DNA of 64,000 bases from Paraburkholderia sp041321145 (GCF_041321145.1 NZ_JBGGWA010000004.1:372001-436000); one strand, 5' to 3'; positions 1 through 8,539 are shown, counted from the stretch's first letter. Made by a program: numbers and translations. Notes: generated from the letters alone by a model not told the origin.

Positions 1-6
1 GCTTGT

Positions 7-67
7 TTTGTTAGTGGTCTATTAGTGTTGCCCCTGTGCGGGGCGGCACTAATAGACCACTAACAAA
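7..67. repeat. Long perfect inverted repeat (hairpin) downstream of ridA
   Basis: Two perfectly complementary 21-base arms (7-27 and 47-67, core GTTAGTGGTCTATTAGTG and its complement) flank a 19-base centre. The centre itself folds as GCCCC/GGGGC around TGTGC, joined through two T-G wobble pairs, so the stem is nearly continuous. There is no T-tract on either side, which argues against a simple intrinsic terminator. It lies 63 bp past the stop of the minus-strand ridA gene. It could be a REP-like element, a miniature element or a protein-binding hairpin. Confidence 0.85.
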
Positions 68-129
68 TCAAGAAAAGGCCAACCCACAAGCGCCCAGACA
101 ACCAGCATAACGAAGCAAATCAACAACCT

Positions 130-516
130 TTACGCCGAAGGCTTCTTATAAGCGACGCAGTCAACCTCAACCCTGCAATCAATCACCATCGAAGAAACCA
201 CACAAGCGCGCGCCGGCGGATTGTCGCCAAAATACTCGCGAAACACTTTGTTGAAAGACGCGAAGTCACGCGGATCATCGAGCCACACGCCGCAGCGGAC
301 AACATGCTCCGCCCCATAGCCGGCTTCCTTCAGAATCGCGAACACATTCTGAATCGCCTTGTGCGATTGCTCAACGATGCCACCGTTGATCACCTCACCG
401 TTTTCCATCGGCGTCTGCCCCGAAACGAACAGCCAGCCATCCGCTTCGACAGCCCGTGCAAAGGGCATATGTTGACCACCGGTACCCTTGCCGCCTTCAA
501 CGCCATATCGCTTCAT
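130..516 (-). CDS. ridA: RidA/YjgF family enamine/imine deaminase
   Basis: 128 aa. Members of this family hydrolyse reactive enamine/imine intermediates, such as 2-aminoacrylate, released by PLP enzymes. Family features are visible: FARAVEADGWLFVSGQTP near the N-terminus, a central SHKAIQNVFAILKEAG helix, and the C-terminal PPARACVVSS...CRVEVDCVAY segment that carries the substrate-binding arginine. The start was set at MKRYGVEGGKGTG because AAGGAG lies 7 bases upstream; an ATG directly before it (519) is possible, and the longer frame adds unrelated residues. It is the last gene of an RpiR - D-aminoacylase - RidA operon, where it would detoxify products of the divergent deaminase at 3114. 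Confidence 0.9.
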   Translation of the reverse strand: MKRYGVEGGKGTGGQHMPFARAVEADGWLFVSGQTPMENGEVINGGIVEQSHKAIQNVFAILKEAGYGAEHVVRCGVWLDDPRDFASFNKVFREYFGDNPPARACVVSSMVIDCRVEVDCVAYKKPSA

Positions 517-591
517 CATCCAACTCCTTAAAAAGTCCGGCACGCGGCGCAAGCAACGCCACACCGCCTGCCACATCAATCAGAAAAAAAA

Positions 592-2073
592 TCAAAACGC
601 GCCGTGCGCATCACCTTTCGACGCCGCGCCGCGCGCCACAAAATGCCCTGCCCGCTCGCCCGTCACGGCTCCATCTCGGTAGGACAGCACGCCATTCACC
701 CACACCGCATCAATGCCGTCCGCCGCCTGTTGCGGCTTCTCAAAGGTCGCCGCATCGCGCACCTTGGCCGGGTCGAACAAAACCAGGTCCGCGTGATAAC
801 CGATATGCACCTCGCCCCGCTGCGCCAAACCAAACCGGCGCGCGGACAAGCTGGTCATCTTGCGCACCGCCTCTTCAAGCGGCAACAACTTCGCATCGCG
901 CACGTAGTGACCAAGCACGCGCGGAAACGCGCCCCATAAGCGCGGATGCGGCAGCGGATCGTTCGGCAAACCATCTGAGCCCACCATCGTCGCGGGATGC
1001 GACAGGATCCGCCGCACGTCGTCCTCGGACATGTTGTGATACACCGCGCCCGCCGGCTGCAAGCGCTTACCGGCCTCCTGCTGCGTGACGCCCCACTCGG
1101 CGGCAATTTCCTTGATCAGTTTGCCTGCCATCTCCGGATGCGGCTCGGACCACGTGATCGTGATGTCGATGTCGCCCGTCACCTGGTTCACGTCGAGGGT
1201 GGACGAACTGCGGTTGTACGGATAGCAATCGCAACCGAGCGGCTGCAAACGGCGCGCACCTTCCAGCGACTTCAGCACCTCTTCGCTGCGCCCCCAGTTC
1301 GACGGCCCCGCACACTTCAGATGCGAAATCACCACCGGCACATGCGCGTGACGGCCCACCCGGTACGCTTCGTCCATCGCGTCGAGAATCGCGTCGAACT
1401 CGGTGCGCATGTGCGTCGTGTAGAGGGCGCCAGCGGCGGCGAGCGGCTCGGCCAGTGCCATCACTTCTTCGGTCGGCGCGGAGAAGGCGGATCCGTACGC
1501 GAGTCCCGAGCTCAGACCCAGCGCGCCGTTCGACAACGCCTCTTCGAGTTGCGCGCGCATCCGGTCGATTTCATCCGCCGTCGCCGCGCGATCGAGCCGG
1601 TCCATCTGGTTGCTGCGCAACGCCGTATGTCCGATCAGCGCGCCGACATTCACCGCCGGGCGCGCGGCGTTCACCGCTTCGACGTATGCCGCGAAAGTCG
1701 GATACCTGAACGCGTCGCGCTCGCCGAGCAGGTTCATCGGATCGGGCGGATCGCCCTTCAGCGAAACCGGCGACGCGCTAATTCCGCAGTTGCCGACGAT
1801 CACCGTCGTCACGCCCTGGGTGACCTTCGGCAGCATCTGCGGCGAAAGGATCACGTGCGTGTCGTCATGCGTGTGAACGTCGATGAAGCCCGGCGCCAGC
1901 GCGCGGCCCTCGGCCTCGATCACCTCTTCGGCGAGCCAGTTCGACAGATTGCCGATCGCGACGATGCGGCCGTCGCGGACCGCGACGTCGCGTTCGACCG
2001 GCGGCGCGCCCGTGCCGTCGTACAGTTGTGCGCCGACGATCAGCGTATCGGCGGCTTCGGGATGCGAATGCAT
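592..2073 (-). CDS. N-acyl-D-amino-acid deacylase (D-aminoacylase, amidohydrolase superfamily)
   Basis: 493 aa, the usual D-aminoacylase length. It hydrolyses N-acyl-D-amino acids to free D-amino acids in the cytoplasm. Visible features are the metal-site motif GFIDVHTHDDTH (about residues 62-73), the cysteine of VGNCGIS used as a metal bridge in this family, central IGHTALR and VVISHLKCAG histidines, and the catalytic aspartate of MVGSDGLP near residue 366. The start ATG has AGGAG 8 bases upstream, inside the end of the preceding rpiR gene whose stop is 3 bp away, so the two are co-transcribed. Exact acyl substrate (D-Glu, D-Asp or neutral) cannot be told from sequence alone. Confidence 0.9.
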   Translation of the reverse strand: MHSHPEAADTLIVGAQLYDGTGAPPVERDVAVRDGRIVAIGNLSNWLAEEVIEAEGRALAPGFIDVHTHDDTHVILSPQMLPKVTQGVTTVIVGNCGISASPVSLKGDPPDPMNLLGERDAFRYPTFAAYVEAVNAARPAVNVGALIGHTALRSNQMDRLDRAATADEIDRMRAQLEEALSNGALGLSSGLAYGSAFSAPTEEVMALAEPLAAAGALYTTHMRTEFDAILDAMDEAYRVGRHAHVPVVISHLKCAGPSNWGRSEEVLKSLEGARRLQPLGCDCYPYNRSSSTLDVNQVTGDIDITITWSEPHPEMAGKLIKEIAAEWGVTQQEAGKRLQPAGAVYHNMSEDDVRRILSHPATMVGSDGLPNDPLPHPRLWGAFPRVLGHYVRDAKLLPLEEAVRKMTSLSARRFGLAQRGEVHIGYHADLVLFDPAKVRDAATFEKPQQAADGIDAVWVNGVLSYRDGAVTGERAGHFVARGAASKGDAHGAF

Positions 2074-2076
2074 GGA

Positions 2077-2967
2077 TCAGTCTCCTAACGGTTGTCGATC
2101 GCCGCCGCCACGGTGCGCGTCGAGCGCGTGCTTCATGCGGCGCAGCAATTCCCGGCTCTCGTCACCCTGACTGACGGCAAGTTCGGTGACGAGCACATCG
2201 AGCGCCATCATCATCGCGTAGCGCGACGACGACGGCTTGTAAATGAAATCGGTCTCAAACGCGACGATCGGGATCACCCAGTCGGCCAGCTTGGCAAGCG
2301 GCGAGGCGGGCGCGGTCAGCGCGATCACGGTCGCGCCGTAGCTGCGCGCGATCTTGCAGTTCTCGACCATCTCGGGCACACGCCCGGTGGTGGACAGCGC
2401 GATCACCACACACTCGCGCGACACGGTGCTTGCCACCATGCGCTGCAACAAGCCGTCCTGATAGGTCGCGACAGGCCGGCCGAGGCGCACGAGCCTGAAG
2501 CGCATCTCGTCCGCGAGCGCGGTCGAGCCGCCGCCCATGCCGAACACATAGATCATCCGCGCTGCGCGCAACGCGGCCGCAGCGTCGTCTAAAGGCGCCT
2601 GGCGCAGCAGTTGGTGGTTATGGGCAAGCGCGGTCTGGAGTTCGTCGAACACGCGAGTGGCGATGGGCTCGGGCGCGTCGGTGGGTCCGCCCGCTTGCAG
2701 GAAGCGCTGGCCGACAGCGGCCGCCTGCGCGAGCCGCAGCTTCAACTCCCGCACGTCGCGGCAACCCACCGCCTTGGCAAAGCGCGTCACAGTCGCGACG
2801 CTCACCGCCGCCTGCTGCGCGAGCGCGCCGATGCTGGCGCGCGACGCACCGGTCAGATCGTCGAGAATCAGTGCCGCGACCTTGCGCTCAGCCGAGCGCA
2901 GTTCCGGCGCGCACTCGGCAATACGCGCGACGATGTCGAAAGCCAGCGGTTCGGCAGTGGAGTTCAT
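2077..2967 (-). CDS. MurR/RpiR family transcriptional regulator
   Basis: 296 aa. The N-terminal RpiR-type helix-turn-helix spans about residues 15-90 (SERKVAALILDD, then AQQAAVSVATVTRFAKAVGC). It is followed by a SIS sugar-isomerase-fold domain (about 130-260) with YVFGMGGGSTALADEM and VVIALSTTGRVPEMVE. SIS domains usually bind a phosphosugar, but this family also controls amino-acid catabolism. The start at MNSTAEPLAF was chosen because residues upstream of it in the frame are not family-like. It is the first gene of the operon with D-aminoacylase and ridA and divergent from the deaminase, so it probably regulates both from the 146-bp gap. Confidence 0.88.
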   Translation of the reverse strand: MNSTAEPLAFDIVARIAECAPELRSAERKVAALILDDLTGASRASIGALAQQAAVSVATVTRFAKAVGCRDVRELKLRLAQAAAVGQRFLQAGGPTDAPEPIATRVFDELQTALAHNHQLLRQAPLDDAAAALRAARMIYVFGMGGGSTALADEMRFRLVRLGRPVATYQDGLLQRMVASTVSRECVVIALSTTGRVPEMVENCKIARSYGATVIALTAPASPLAKLADWVIPIVAFETDFIYKPSSSRYAMMMALDVLVTELAVSQGDESRELLRRMKHALDAHRGGGDRQPLGD

Positions 2968-3113
2968 CTGAATTATGGGGACGCAGCGCAGCCCCTCGTG
3001 GGCGGGGCCATGCAAACTTTGGTACTAAATAACATTTTTTCAACCATCGTACTTTCGGTAACATAGTAAAGTCAACTTTGATTCAATTTAACTGGACGAT
3101 GGAGCAGGGAGAC
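2968..3113. promoter_or_regulatory. Divergent promoter region between rpiR and the D-amino-acid deaminase
   Basis: This 146-bp gap is clearly AT-rich from about 3020 to 3090 against GC-rich flanks, as expected for a divergent promoter/operator region. Segments ACTTTGGTACTAAATAAC and ACTTTCGGTAACATAGTAAAGT share an ACTTT...GGTA theme and the second is loosely palindromic. No single clean operator can be claimed. The plus-strand gene has GGAG at 3101-3104, nine bases before its ATG. Confidence 0.5.
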
Positions 3114-4391
3114 ATGAAAGTTACAAACTATCAGGGCGCAACGATTGATCCTTATAGCAAGGGCTTGGGCATGGTTCCGGGCACCAGCATTCAACTCATG
3201 GATGCCACGCGCCTCGAGTGGAACCTGTTGAATGAAGACGTGAGCCTGCCCGCTGCCGTGCTGTACGCGGATCGTGTGGAACACAACTTGAAGTGGATGC
3301 AGGCGTTCGTCGCGGAATACGGCGTCAAGCTCGCGCCGCACGGCAAGACCACCATGGCGCCGCAGCTATTTCGCCGCCAGCTTGAAACCGGCGCATGGGG
3401 CATCACGCTCGCCACCGCGCATCAGGTGCGCGCGGCGTATCACGGCGGCGTCTCGCGGATTCTGATGGCCAATCAGCTGGTCGGCCGCCGCAACATGATG
3501 ATGGTCGCCGAGTTGCTGAGCGACCCTGATTTCGAATTTTTCTGCCTCGTGGATTCGGTTGAAGGCGTGGAGCAGTTGGGCGAGTTTTTCACGTCGGTAC
3601 GCAAGACGCTGCAAGTATTGCTCGAGCTCGGCGTGCCGGGCGGCCGCACCGGCGTGCGCGACGAAGCGCAGCGCAACGCGGTGCTCGAGGCGATTGCGCG
3701 CTATCCGGATGTGTTGAAGCTGGCGGGCGTCGAACTGTATGAAGGCGTGCTGAAAGAAGAGCACGAAGTACGCGAGTTCCTGCAAAGCGCCGTCGCGGTG
3801 ACGCGCGAACTCGTCGAGCAGGGGCGTTTTGCCCGCATGCCGGCCGTGCTGTCGGGCGCGGGTTCGGCCTGGTATGACGTGGTCGCGGAAGAATTCGTCA
3901 AGGCATCGGAGACCGGCAAGGTCGAAGTCGTGCTGCGCCCTGGCTGCTACCTGACGCACGACGTCGGCATCTACCGCAAAGCGCAGACGGACATCTTCGC
4001 GCGCAATCCGGTCGCGAAGAAAATGGGCGAAGGCTTGCTGCCCGCGCTGCAACTGTGGGCGTATGTGCAATCGATTCCCGAACCGGATCGCGCGATCATC
4101 GGTCTCGGCAAACGCGATTCCGCTTTCGATGCAGGGATGCCGGAACCGGCACGCCACTATCGTCCGGGCACTGAAGCACCGCGCGATATCGCGGCGAGCG
4201 AGGGTTGGGAGATTTTCGGCTTGATGGACCAGCACGCGTATCTGCGGATTCCCGCGGGTGCCGATCTGAAGGTGGGCGACATGATCGCGTTCGACATCTC
4301 GCATCCATGCCTGACGTTCGACAAGTGGCGTCAGGTGCTGGTGGTCGATCCGTCGTATCGCGTCACTGAGGTGATCGAAACGTTCTTCTGA
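3114..4391 (+). CDS. PLP-dependent amino acid deaminase, D-threonine aldolase/D-serine dehydratase-like
   Basis: 425 aa. It belongs to the fold-type III PLP family (alanine-racemase-like TIM barrel plus C-terminal metal-binding domain). LYADRVEHNLKWMQ leads into LAPHGKTTMAPQLF, where the lysine is the expected PLP anchor. The C-terminus carries DQHAYLRI and SHPCLTFDKWR; the H-x-C pair is the metal-ligand motif of D-threonine aldolase and eukaryotic-type D-serine dehydratase. The start was placed at MKVTNYQGATIDPY (GGAG nine bases upstream); an in-frame ATG five codons earlier is possible. Its divergent placement from a D-aminoacylase/RidA operon fits deamination of a D-amino acid, with RidA clearing the enamine product. 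Substrate unassigned. Confidence 0.85.
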   Translation: MKVTNYQGATIDPYSKGLGMVPGTSIQLMDATRLEWNLLNEDVSLPAAVLYADRVEHNLKWMQAFVAEYGVKLAPHGKTTMAPQLFRRQLETGAWGITLATAHQVRAAYHGGVSRILMANQLVGRRNMMMVAELLSDPDFEFFCLVDSVEGVEQLGEFFTSVRKTLQVLLELGVPGGRTGVRDEAQRNAVLEAIARYPDVLKLAGVELYEGVLKEEHEVREFLQSAVAVTRELVEQGRFARMPAVLSGAGSAWYDVVAEEFVKASETGKVEVVLRPGCYLTHDVGIYRKAQTDIFARNPVAKKMGEGLLPALQLWAYVQSIPEPDRAIIGLGKRDSAFDAGMPEPARHYRPGTEAPRDIAASEGWEIFGLMDQHAYLRIPAGADLKVGDMIAFDISHPCLTFDKWRQVLVVDPSYRVTEVIETFF

Positions 4392-4413
4392 GCTGACAAC
4401 TGGGCCCGCGTAC

Positions 4414-4441
4414 GGCGCGCGTCACGGCAACGTGGCGCGCC
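4414..4441. repeat. GC-rich stem-loop between convergent genes
   Basis: Arms GGCGCGC (4414-4420) and GCGCGCC (4435-4441) enclose an inner CACG-gcaa-CGTG stem with a two-base bulge. The element lies between the ends of the plus-strand deaminase and the minus-strand marR gene. There is no T-run, so it may be a Rho-assisted or bidirectional transcription barrier at most. Confidence 0.55.
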
Positions 4442-4484
4442 GCGCGTGGCCGCCTTGTTGCTGAATCGGCTGCTTGATCGTTCG

Positions 4485-4991
4485 TTAAGCCTGATGCGAT
4501 GCCGGTTCAATGTCCGCCGCGCGAGGCGCTTGCGACGCAACCGTGTCCGCGGCTGCGGCCGTCGCCGCCACTTCGCCGATCCGCACTTCCAGTATCTTCA
4601 AGGCCCCGGACAGCGCGCCCAGCGCGTCGTCCGGCAACGCGGCCATTGTGTCGTGCAGAAATGCGTTGCGGCGCGGCAAGCTCGCTTCGGTCGCCGACTG
4701 CCCCGCTTCGGTCAAGCGCACGTTGGTCACGCGGTTATCGCGCGTATCCATGCTGCGAGCAATCCAGCCCAGTCCCTCAAGCGCTTTCAACTGCCGCGTG
4801 AGCGCGCCCGGATCGACGCGCAAGCGCTCCACCAACCGCTTCTGCGACGACTCGCCGGCCTGCTCGTGCAGCGCGAGCAGAATGCGCCAGCGCGGCAGAG
4901 GATGCCCAACCTGTGCCTCGAACGCCGACATGAATGCCCGATAAGTGCGGCCGAATTGTTGCATGACGGCGACGCGGTCCTGTTTTTCCAT
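4485..4991 (-). CDS. MarR family transcriptional regulator
   Basis: 168 aa. Winged-helix MarR fold: helix 1 RVAVMQQFGRTYRAFMSAFEAQ, recognition region SSQKRLVERLRVDPGALTRQLKALEGLGWI, and the wing RSMDTRDNRVTNVRLTEAGQ with the DxR(D)NR signature (about residues 82-95). The C-terminal ~25 residues are Ala-rich and divergent. It lies 33 bp downstream of the drug-efflux gene in the same direction, so the pair is likely one operon with the regulator acting on its own promoter near 6638. No convincing ribosome-binding site is visible at the ATG. Confidence 0.9.
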   Translation of the reverse strand: MEKQDRVAVMQQFGRTYRAFMSAFEAQVGHPLPRWRILLALHEQAGESSQKRLVERLRVDPGALTRQLKALEGLGWIARSMDTRDNRVTNVRLTEAGQSATEASLPRRNAFLHDTMAALPDDALGALSGALKILEVRIGEVAATAAAADTVASQAPRAADIEPASHQA

Positions 4992-5024
4992 GATCTGTCA
5001 GTAAAACGGTAAGTCTAAAAAAAA

Positions 5025-6620
5025 TCAGTCCGCGTGAATCACCGGCTCGAGCTTGCGCAGGAGCTTGATCGGCGGCACACGGCGGCTTTGCCACACCGAC
5101 ACCACAGCGATGATCGCTGCCAGTGCGAGGCCCAGGTGAATCGCTGCAACGAGCGCCTCGCGCGCGCTTTCGAGCAGCACCGCGCCGTTGTGGCCCGCAT
5201 GCGTCAACTGATTGAGCAAGGTGGTTTGCGCATCGCGATTGATCAGGATTTGCGGGTCGCCTAGATCGGAGAACCATTGCAACGCATGATCGTTTTGCAA
5301 CGCGCTGCGTACGCCGCTCGCGTACATATGGCTGATCAGCGCGCCGGTCAGCGCCGTACCGATCATGCCGCCGATCATCCGCAGCGACTGCAGCAGCGCA
5401 GTCGCAATCCCGAGGTGTTCACGGCCCGCCGTCTGCTGCGCGAAGATTGTCAGGTTCGGCATCACGAAGCCGAGACCGAGACCGCCGATCACCATGAACG
5501 ACATCAACAGCCATTGCGGCATGGAACGCGTCGCGACCACCACGCCGAGGCATGCCAGCGCTACCAGTGCGAAACCGATGTACAGCATCAGATTCGGATT
5601 CCGCACGCGCGAGACGATGCGGCCATTGGTGATACTGCCGATCGTGATGAACACGACGAGCGGCGTAATGACGAGCCCCGCTTCTTTCGGCGACATCCCG
5701 AAGCCGCCCTGAAACAGCAACGGCGCGTAAAACAGCAGCGAGAACATCGTGAAGCCGCCCAGCACGGCGAGCGTGAAGAGCGCGGCAAGACTGCGGTTGC
5801 GGAACATGTCGACCGGCAGGATCGCCGTCGGGCAGCGTTTTTCCCACTGCCATAACCCGTATGCCGAGGCGGCGCTCAGCACGAGCAGCGCAAAGACGCT
5901 CAAGGTCACGCCGTGCTTCGGCAACAGCTCGACGAACAACTGCAGCGAGCCGAGCGCCACGGCGATCAGCAGCGCGCCGGGCCAATCGAGCCGCATCTTG
6001 CCCTCGTGCTCGATGTGCCGCAAATGCGGCAGGAAACGCCACACGAAAAACAGCGACAGCAAGCCGACCGGCAGATTCACATAGAACACCGAGCGCCAGC
6101 CGTAATACTGCGTGAGAAAACCACCCAGTGACGGCCCGACCGCATTCGCAATACCGAACGCCGAACTCATCAGCACCTGCCAGCGCAGCCGCACGACCGA
6201 GTCGGGGAAAAGATCAGGAATGCACGCGAATGCCGTGCCGACCAGCATGCCGCCGCCGATGCCCTGCAAGCCACGCGCGAGCACGAGGAACAGCATGTTG
6301 TTAGCGGCGCCGCACAGTACGGAAGCCCCCGTGAACACGACGATCGATGCGATCACGAAGGGCTTGCGCCCGTAGTAATCGCCGAGTCGGCCGAAAATCG
6401 GCACGGTAATCACCGAGGTCAGCAAATACGACGTGGCGACCCACGCGTAAAGCTCGAAACCCTTCAGTTCCGAGACGATAGTGGGCAACGCGGTGCCGAC
6501 CACCGTCTGGTCGAGGGCAACCAGCATGGTGACGAAGGAAATGCCGAGCATCGCCAAAAGCGATTCACGGAAAGGCAAAACTTGCCCACTCGAATGGTGG
6601 GCCGCGGTATGGACAGCCAT
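5025..6620 (-). CDS. EmrB/QacA-type MFS multidrug transporter (DHA2 family, 14 TMS)
   Basis: 531 aa from the chosen ATG. This is an inner-membrane drug:proton antiporter. The first helix has LDQTVVGTALPTIVSEL (motif D1 of the 14-TMS DHA2 group), followed by motif A GRLGDYYGRKPFVIAS, the GIGGGMLVGTAFACIPDLFP segment, and motif C-like GIANAVGPSLGGFLTQYYGWRSVFYVNLPVGL. The frame runs another 56 codons upstream, but those residues are not transporter-like, so MAVHTAAHH was chosen although no strong ribosome-binding site precedes it. No EmrA-type adaptor is adjacent. The marR gene follows 33 bp later. Confidence 0.9.
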   Translation of the reverse strand: MAVHTAAHHSSGQVLPFRESLLAMLGISFVTMLVALDQTVVGTALPTIVSELKGFELYAWVATSYLLTSVITVPIFGRLGDYYGRKPFVIASIVVFTGASVLCGAANNMLFLVLARGLQGIGGGMLVGTAFACIPDLFPDSVVRLRWQVLMSSAFGIANAVGPSLGGFLTQYYGWRSVFYVNLPVGLLSLFFVWRFLPHLRHIEHEGKMRLDWPGALLIAVALGSLQLFVELLPKHGVTLSVFALLVLSAASAYGLWQWEKRCPTAILPVDMFRNRSLAALFTLAVLGGFTMFSLLFYAPLLFQGGFGMSPKEAGLVITPLVVFITIGSITNGRIVSRVRNPNLMLYIGFALVALACLGVVVATRSMPQWLLMSFMVIGGLGLGFVMPNLTIFAQQTAGREHLGIATALLQSLRMIGGMIGTALTGALISHMYASGVRSALQNDHALQWFSDLGDPQILINRDAQTTLLNQLTHAGHNGAVLLESAREALVAAIHLGLALAAIIAVVSVWQSRRVPPIKLLRKLEPVIHAD

Positions 6621-6637
6621 TTTTGATAGAGCAACAG

Positions 6638-6649
6638 TTGACTCGTCAA
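6638..6649 (-). promoter_or_regulatory. Candidate MarR operator overlapping a -35-like TTGAC, upstream of the MFS pump
   Basis: TTGAC-tc-GTCAA is a perfect 5+5 inverted repeat with a 2-bp spacer, 18 bp upstream of the pump ATG. Its left half on the minus strand reads TTGACG, a good -35 element, so a bound regulator would block transcription. The size and spacing resemble known MarR-family sites. A second symmetric site lies at 6671-6683. Confidence 0.55.
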
Positions 6650-6670
6650 ATAATCGGGAATCATACCACG

Positions 6671-6683
6671 AGAGCAATGCTCT
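6671..6683. promoter_or_regulatory. Second inverted repeat in the divergent pump/EcsC promoter region
   Basis: AGAGCA-a-TGCTCT is a perfect 6+6 palindrome with a one-base centre in the 141-bp divergent gap between the pump and the EcsC gene. Its sequence differs from the 6638 palindrome, so it is probably bound by another protein or has a structural role. Confidence 0.4.
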
Positions 6684-6761
6684 AAGCTGGAACCCGCCGG
6701 CGTGGTTCAGAGCGCCGGCAATCGACTGAAGAATGGACAACACGTGACGCCCGGGAGGCAC

Positions 6762-7604
6762 ATGGAGCCGAGTTCGCTCGCAACACACTCGTTATCGGAC
6801 GAAGACCTGAGCGCGCTGCGACGCGCGAAACACGAACTGGAGAGCCCCGCGCTGGCGATGAAGCTAGCCAGCATCGTCGGTTCGCCACTCGAGAAGCTGC
6901 TCTCGCGCATGCCGGCTTTCGCCAACGAAAAGGTCACGGATGCGACGGAGCTGGCGTTACGCAAGTGCCTGTCGATTGCGTTGCGCACGCTTGGGCGGCA
7001 GGCCGGCGCCTCGCCTTTGATCGTGCCCGACAAGCCGAGCAACCTGCTGCACAAGTTCGCCGTGGCGACCACCGGCGCGGCCGGCGGCGCATTCGGACTG
7101 TTCGCGCTGCCCGTCGAGTTGCCGGTCACGACCACGCTGATGTTTCGCTCGATCTGCGACATCGCGCGCAGCGAGGGCGAGGATCTGACGTCGATCGACA
7201 CGCAGTTGCAATGCCTGACGGTGCTCGGCATGGGCGGCGCCTCGAAAGCCGACGACGACGCCGACTTCGGCTACTTCATCATGCGCGGCGCGCTGGCGCA
7301 GGCGGTGTCGAAGGCCTCATCCGAAATCGCGACGAAGGGCGTCACCGCGCATGGCTCAGCGGCCTTGCTGCGCCTGCTCAACACGATCGCCGCGCGCTTT
7401 TCGGTGCAGGTGAGCGAACAGATCGCCGCCAAATCGATTCCAGCGATCGGCGCGGTGCTCGGCGCGATGGTCAATACGGTGTTCATCGACCACTTCCAGC
7501 AGGTCGCGCACGGCCACTTCACCGTGCGTCGGCTGGAGCGGCAATACAGCCAGGAGACGGTCGAAGCCGCCTATCAGGCGATTGATGTCACGCTGGCTGG
7601 TTGA
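6762..7604 (+). CDS. EcsC family protein
   Basis: 280 aa. It matches the EcsC family: LRRAKHELESPALAMKLASIVGSPLEKLLSRMP at the N-terminus, then a Gly/Ala-rich hydrophobic segment TTGAAGGAFGLFALPVELPVTTTLMFRSICDIARSEGEDL, and a C-terminal IPAIGAVLGAMVNTVFIDHFQQVAHGHFTVRRLE stretch. The molecular role is not established; the B. subtilis namesake is encoded beside an ABC transporter. GGGAGG seven bases before MEPSS fixes the start. The last 31 bp overlap the end of the convergent esterase gene. Confidence 0.8.
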   Translation: MEPSSLATHSLSDEDLSALRRAKHELESPALAMKLASIVGSPLEKLLSRMPAFANEKVTDATELALRKCLSIALRTLGRQAGASPLIVPDKPSNLLHKFAVATTGAAGGAFGLFALPVELPVTTTLMFRSICDIARSEGEDLTSIDTQLQCLTVLGMGGASKADDDADFGYFIMRGALAQAVSKASSEIATKGVTAHGSAALLRLLNTIAARFSVQVSEQIAAKSIPAIGAVLGAMVNTVFIDHFQQVAHGHFTVRRLERQYSQETVEAAYQAIDVTLAG

Positions 7605-8539
7605 GCGGCCTTCGTTGCACCGCTCGTCACACGCCGCACAAAAGCCGCTGCCCGGTCGAGCGCGCGGTTCGCTTCGGGAATGAACGGCGAGAAAATCGGC
7701 CAGACGTGCGGCATCTTCTTCCACACTTCGAATTCGCAGTCGACGCCCGCCGCGCGCGCCTTGTCGGCGACACGTTGTGAGTCGTCCAGCAAGACCTCGG
7801 TGCTGCCCGCCATGATGAAGAGCGGCGGCAAGCCGTGCAGGTCGGCATAAACCGGTGAAGCGTAGGGATGCGTGGCGGGCGTGTCGCCGAGGTAGATCTT
7901 CGCTGCAAGTGCAATGGCGGGACCGCTGAACATGGGATCGCGGCCGTCGTTGGTGCGGAGGGTCGCGCCGGCAGCGGCAAGATCGGTCCATGGAGAGAAC
8001 AGCAGGCAGCCCGCCGGCAAGGGATCGCCGGCATCGCGCAAAGCAACCAGCGCGGCCAGCGCAAGGCCGCCGCCCGCTGAATCGCCCGAAATTACGATCG
8101 ACTCGGGCGGCGTGCCGTCGGCGACCAACCGGCGGTAAGCCGCGGTCGCATCGTCGAGCGCGGCGGGAAAGCGATGCTCGGGCGCGAGGCGGTAGTCGAG
8201 CGAAAAGACCGGCGCATTGGCGCGAGTCGCCAGGCCGTAGACGATCGAGCGATGCGTGCGCGGCGAACAGAAGTAATAACCGCCGCCGTGGCAATACAGT
8301 ACGGTCGGGCCATTCCGGGAAGTTGAAGCGCTGTCGGTGCGCTCGACCCACTCGCCCTGCAGCGGCCGATCATGCGGCCCGTACAATTCGCGCAGACGCC
8401 AGCCGCCAGGCACGCGCGGCGACCAAGCGCGCTTGGCCGTGAGCGCGCGTGCTTTCTCGACATTGATGCGTGGGACGAGTGTTTCCGGTCGAAACTGTCT
8501 ACGCAGATACCAGCACGCGAGTGCACTTTGCCAGCTCAT
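7574..8539 (-). CDS. Alpha/beta hydrolase, hormone-sensitive-lipase-like esterase
   Basis: 321 aa. The HSL (family IV) signatures are clear: oxyanion-hole motif YCHGGGYYF, DYRLAPEHRFPAALDD, nucleophile elbow ISGDSAGGGLAL and the C-terminal catalytic histidine region MPHVWPIF. It probably hydrolyses short- to medium-chain carboxyl esters in the cytoplasm; natural substrate unknown. The start was set to MSWQSALACWY because AAGGAG stands nine bases ahead; the frame extends ten codons further. Its 3' end overlaps ecsC by 31 bp tail-to-tail. Confidence 0.9.
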   Translation of the reverse strand: MSWQSALACWYLRRQFRPETLVPRINVEKARALTAKRAWSPRVPGGWRLRELYGPHDRPLQGEWVERTDSASTSRNGPTVLYCHGGGYYFCSPRTHRSIVYGLATRANAPVFSLDYRLAPEHRFPAALDDATAAYRRLVADGTPPESIVISGDSAGGGLALAALVALRDAGDPLPAGCLLFSPWTDLAAAGATLRTNDGRDPMFSGPAIALAAKIYLGDTPATHPYASPVYADLHGLPPLFIMAGSTEVLLDDSQRVADKARAAGVDCEFEVWKKMPHVWPIFSPFIPEANRALDRAAAFVRRVTSGATKAAQPASVTSIA

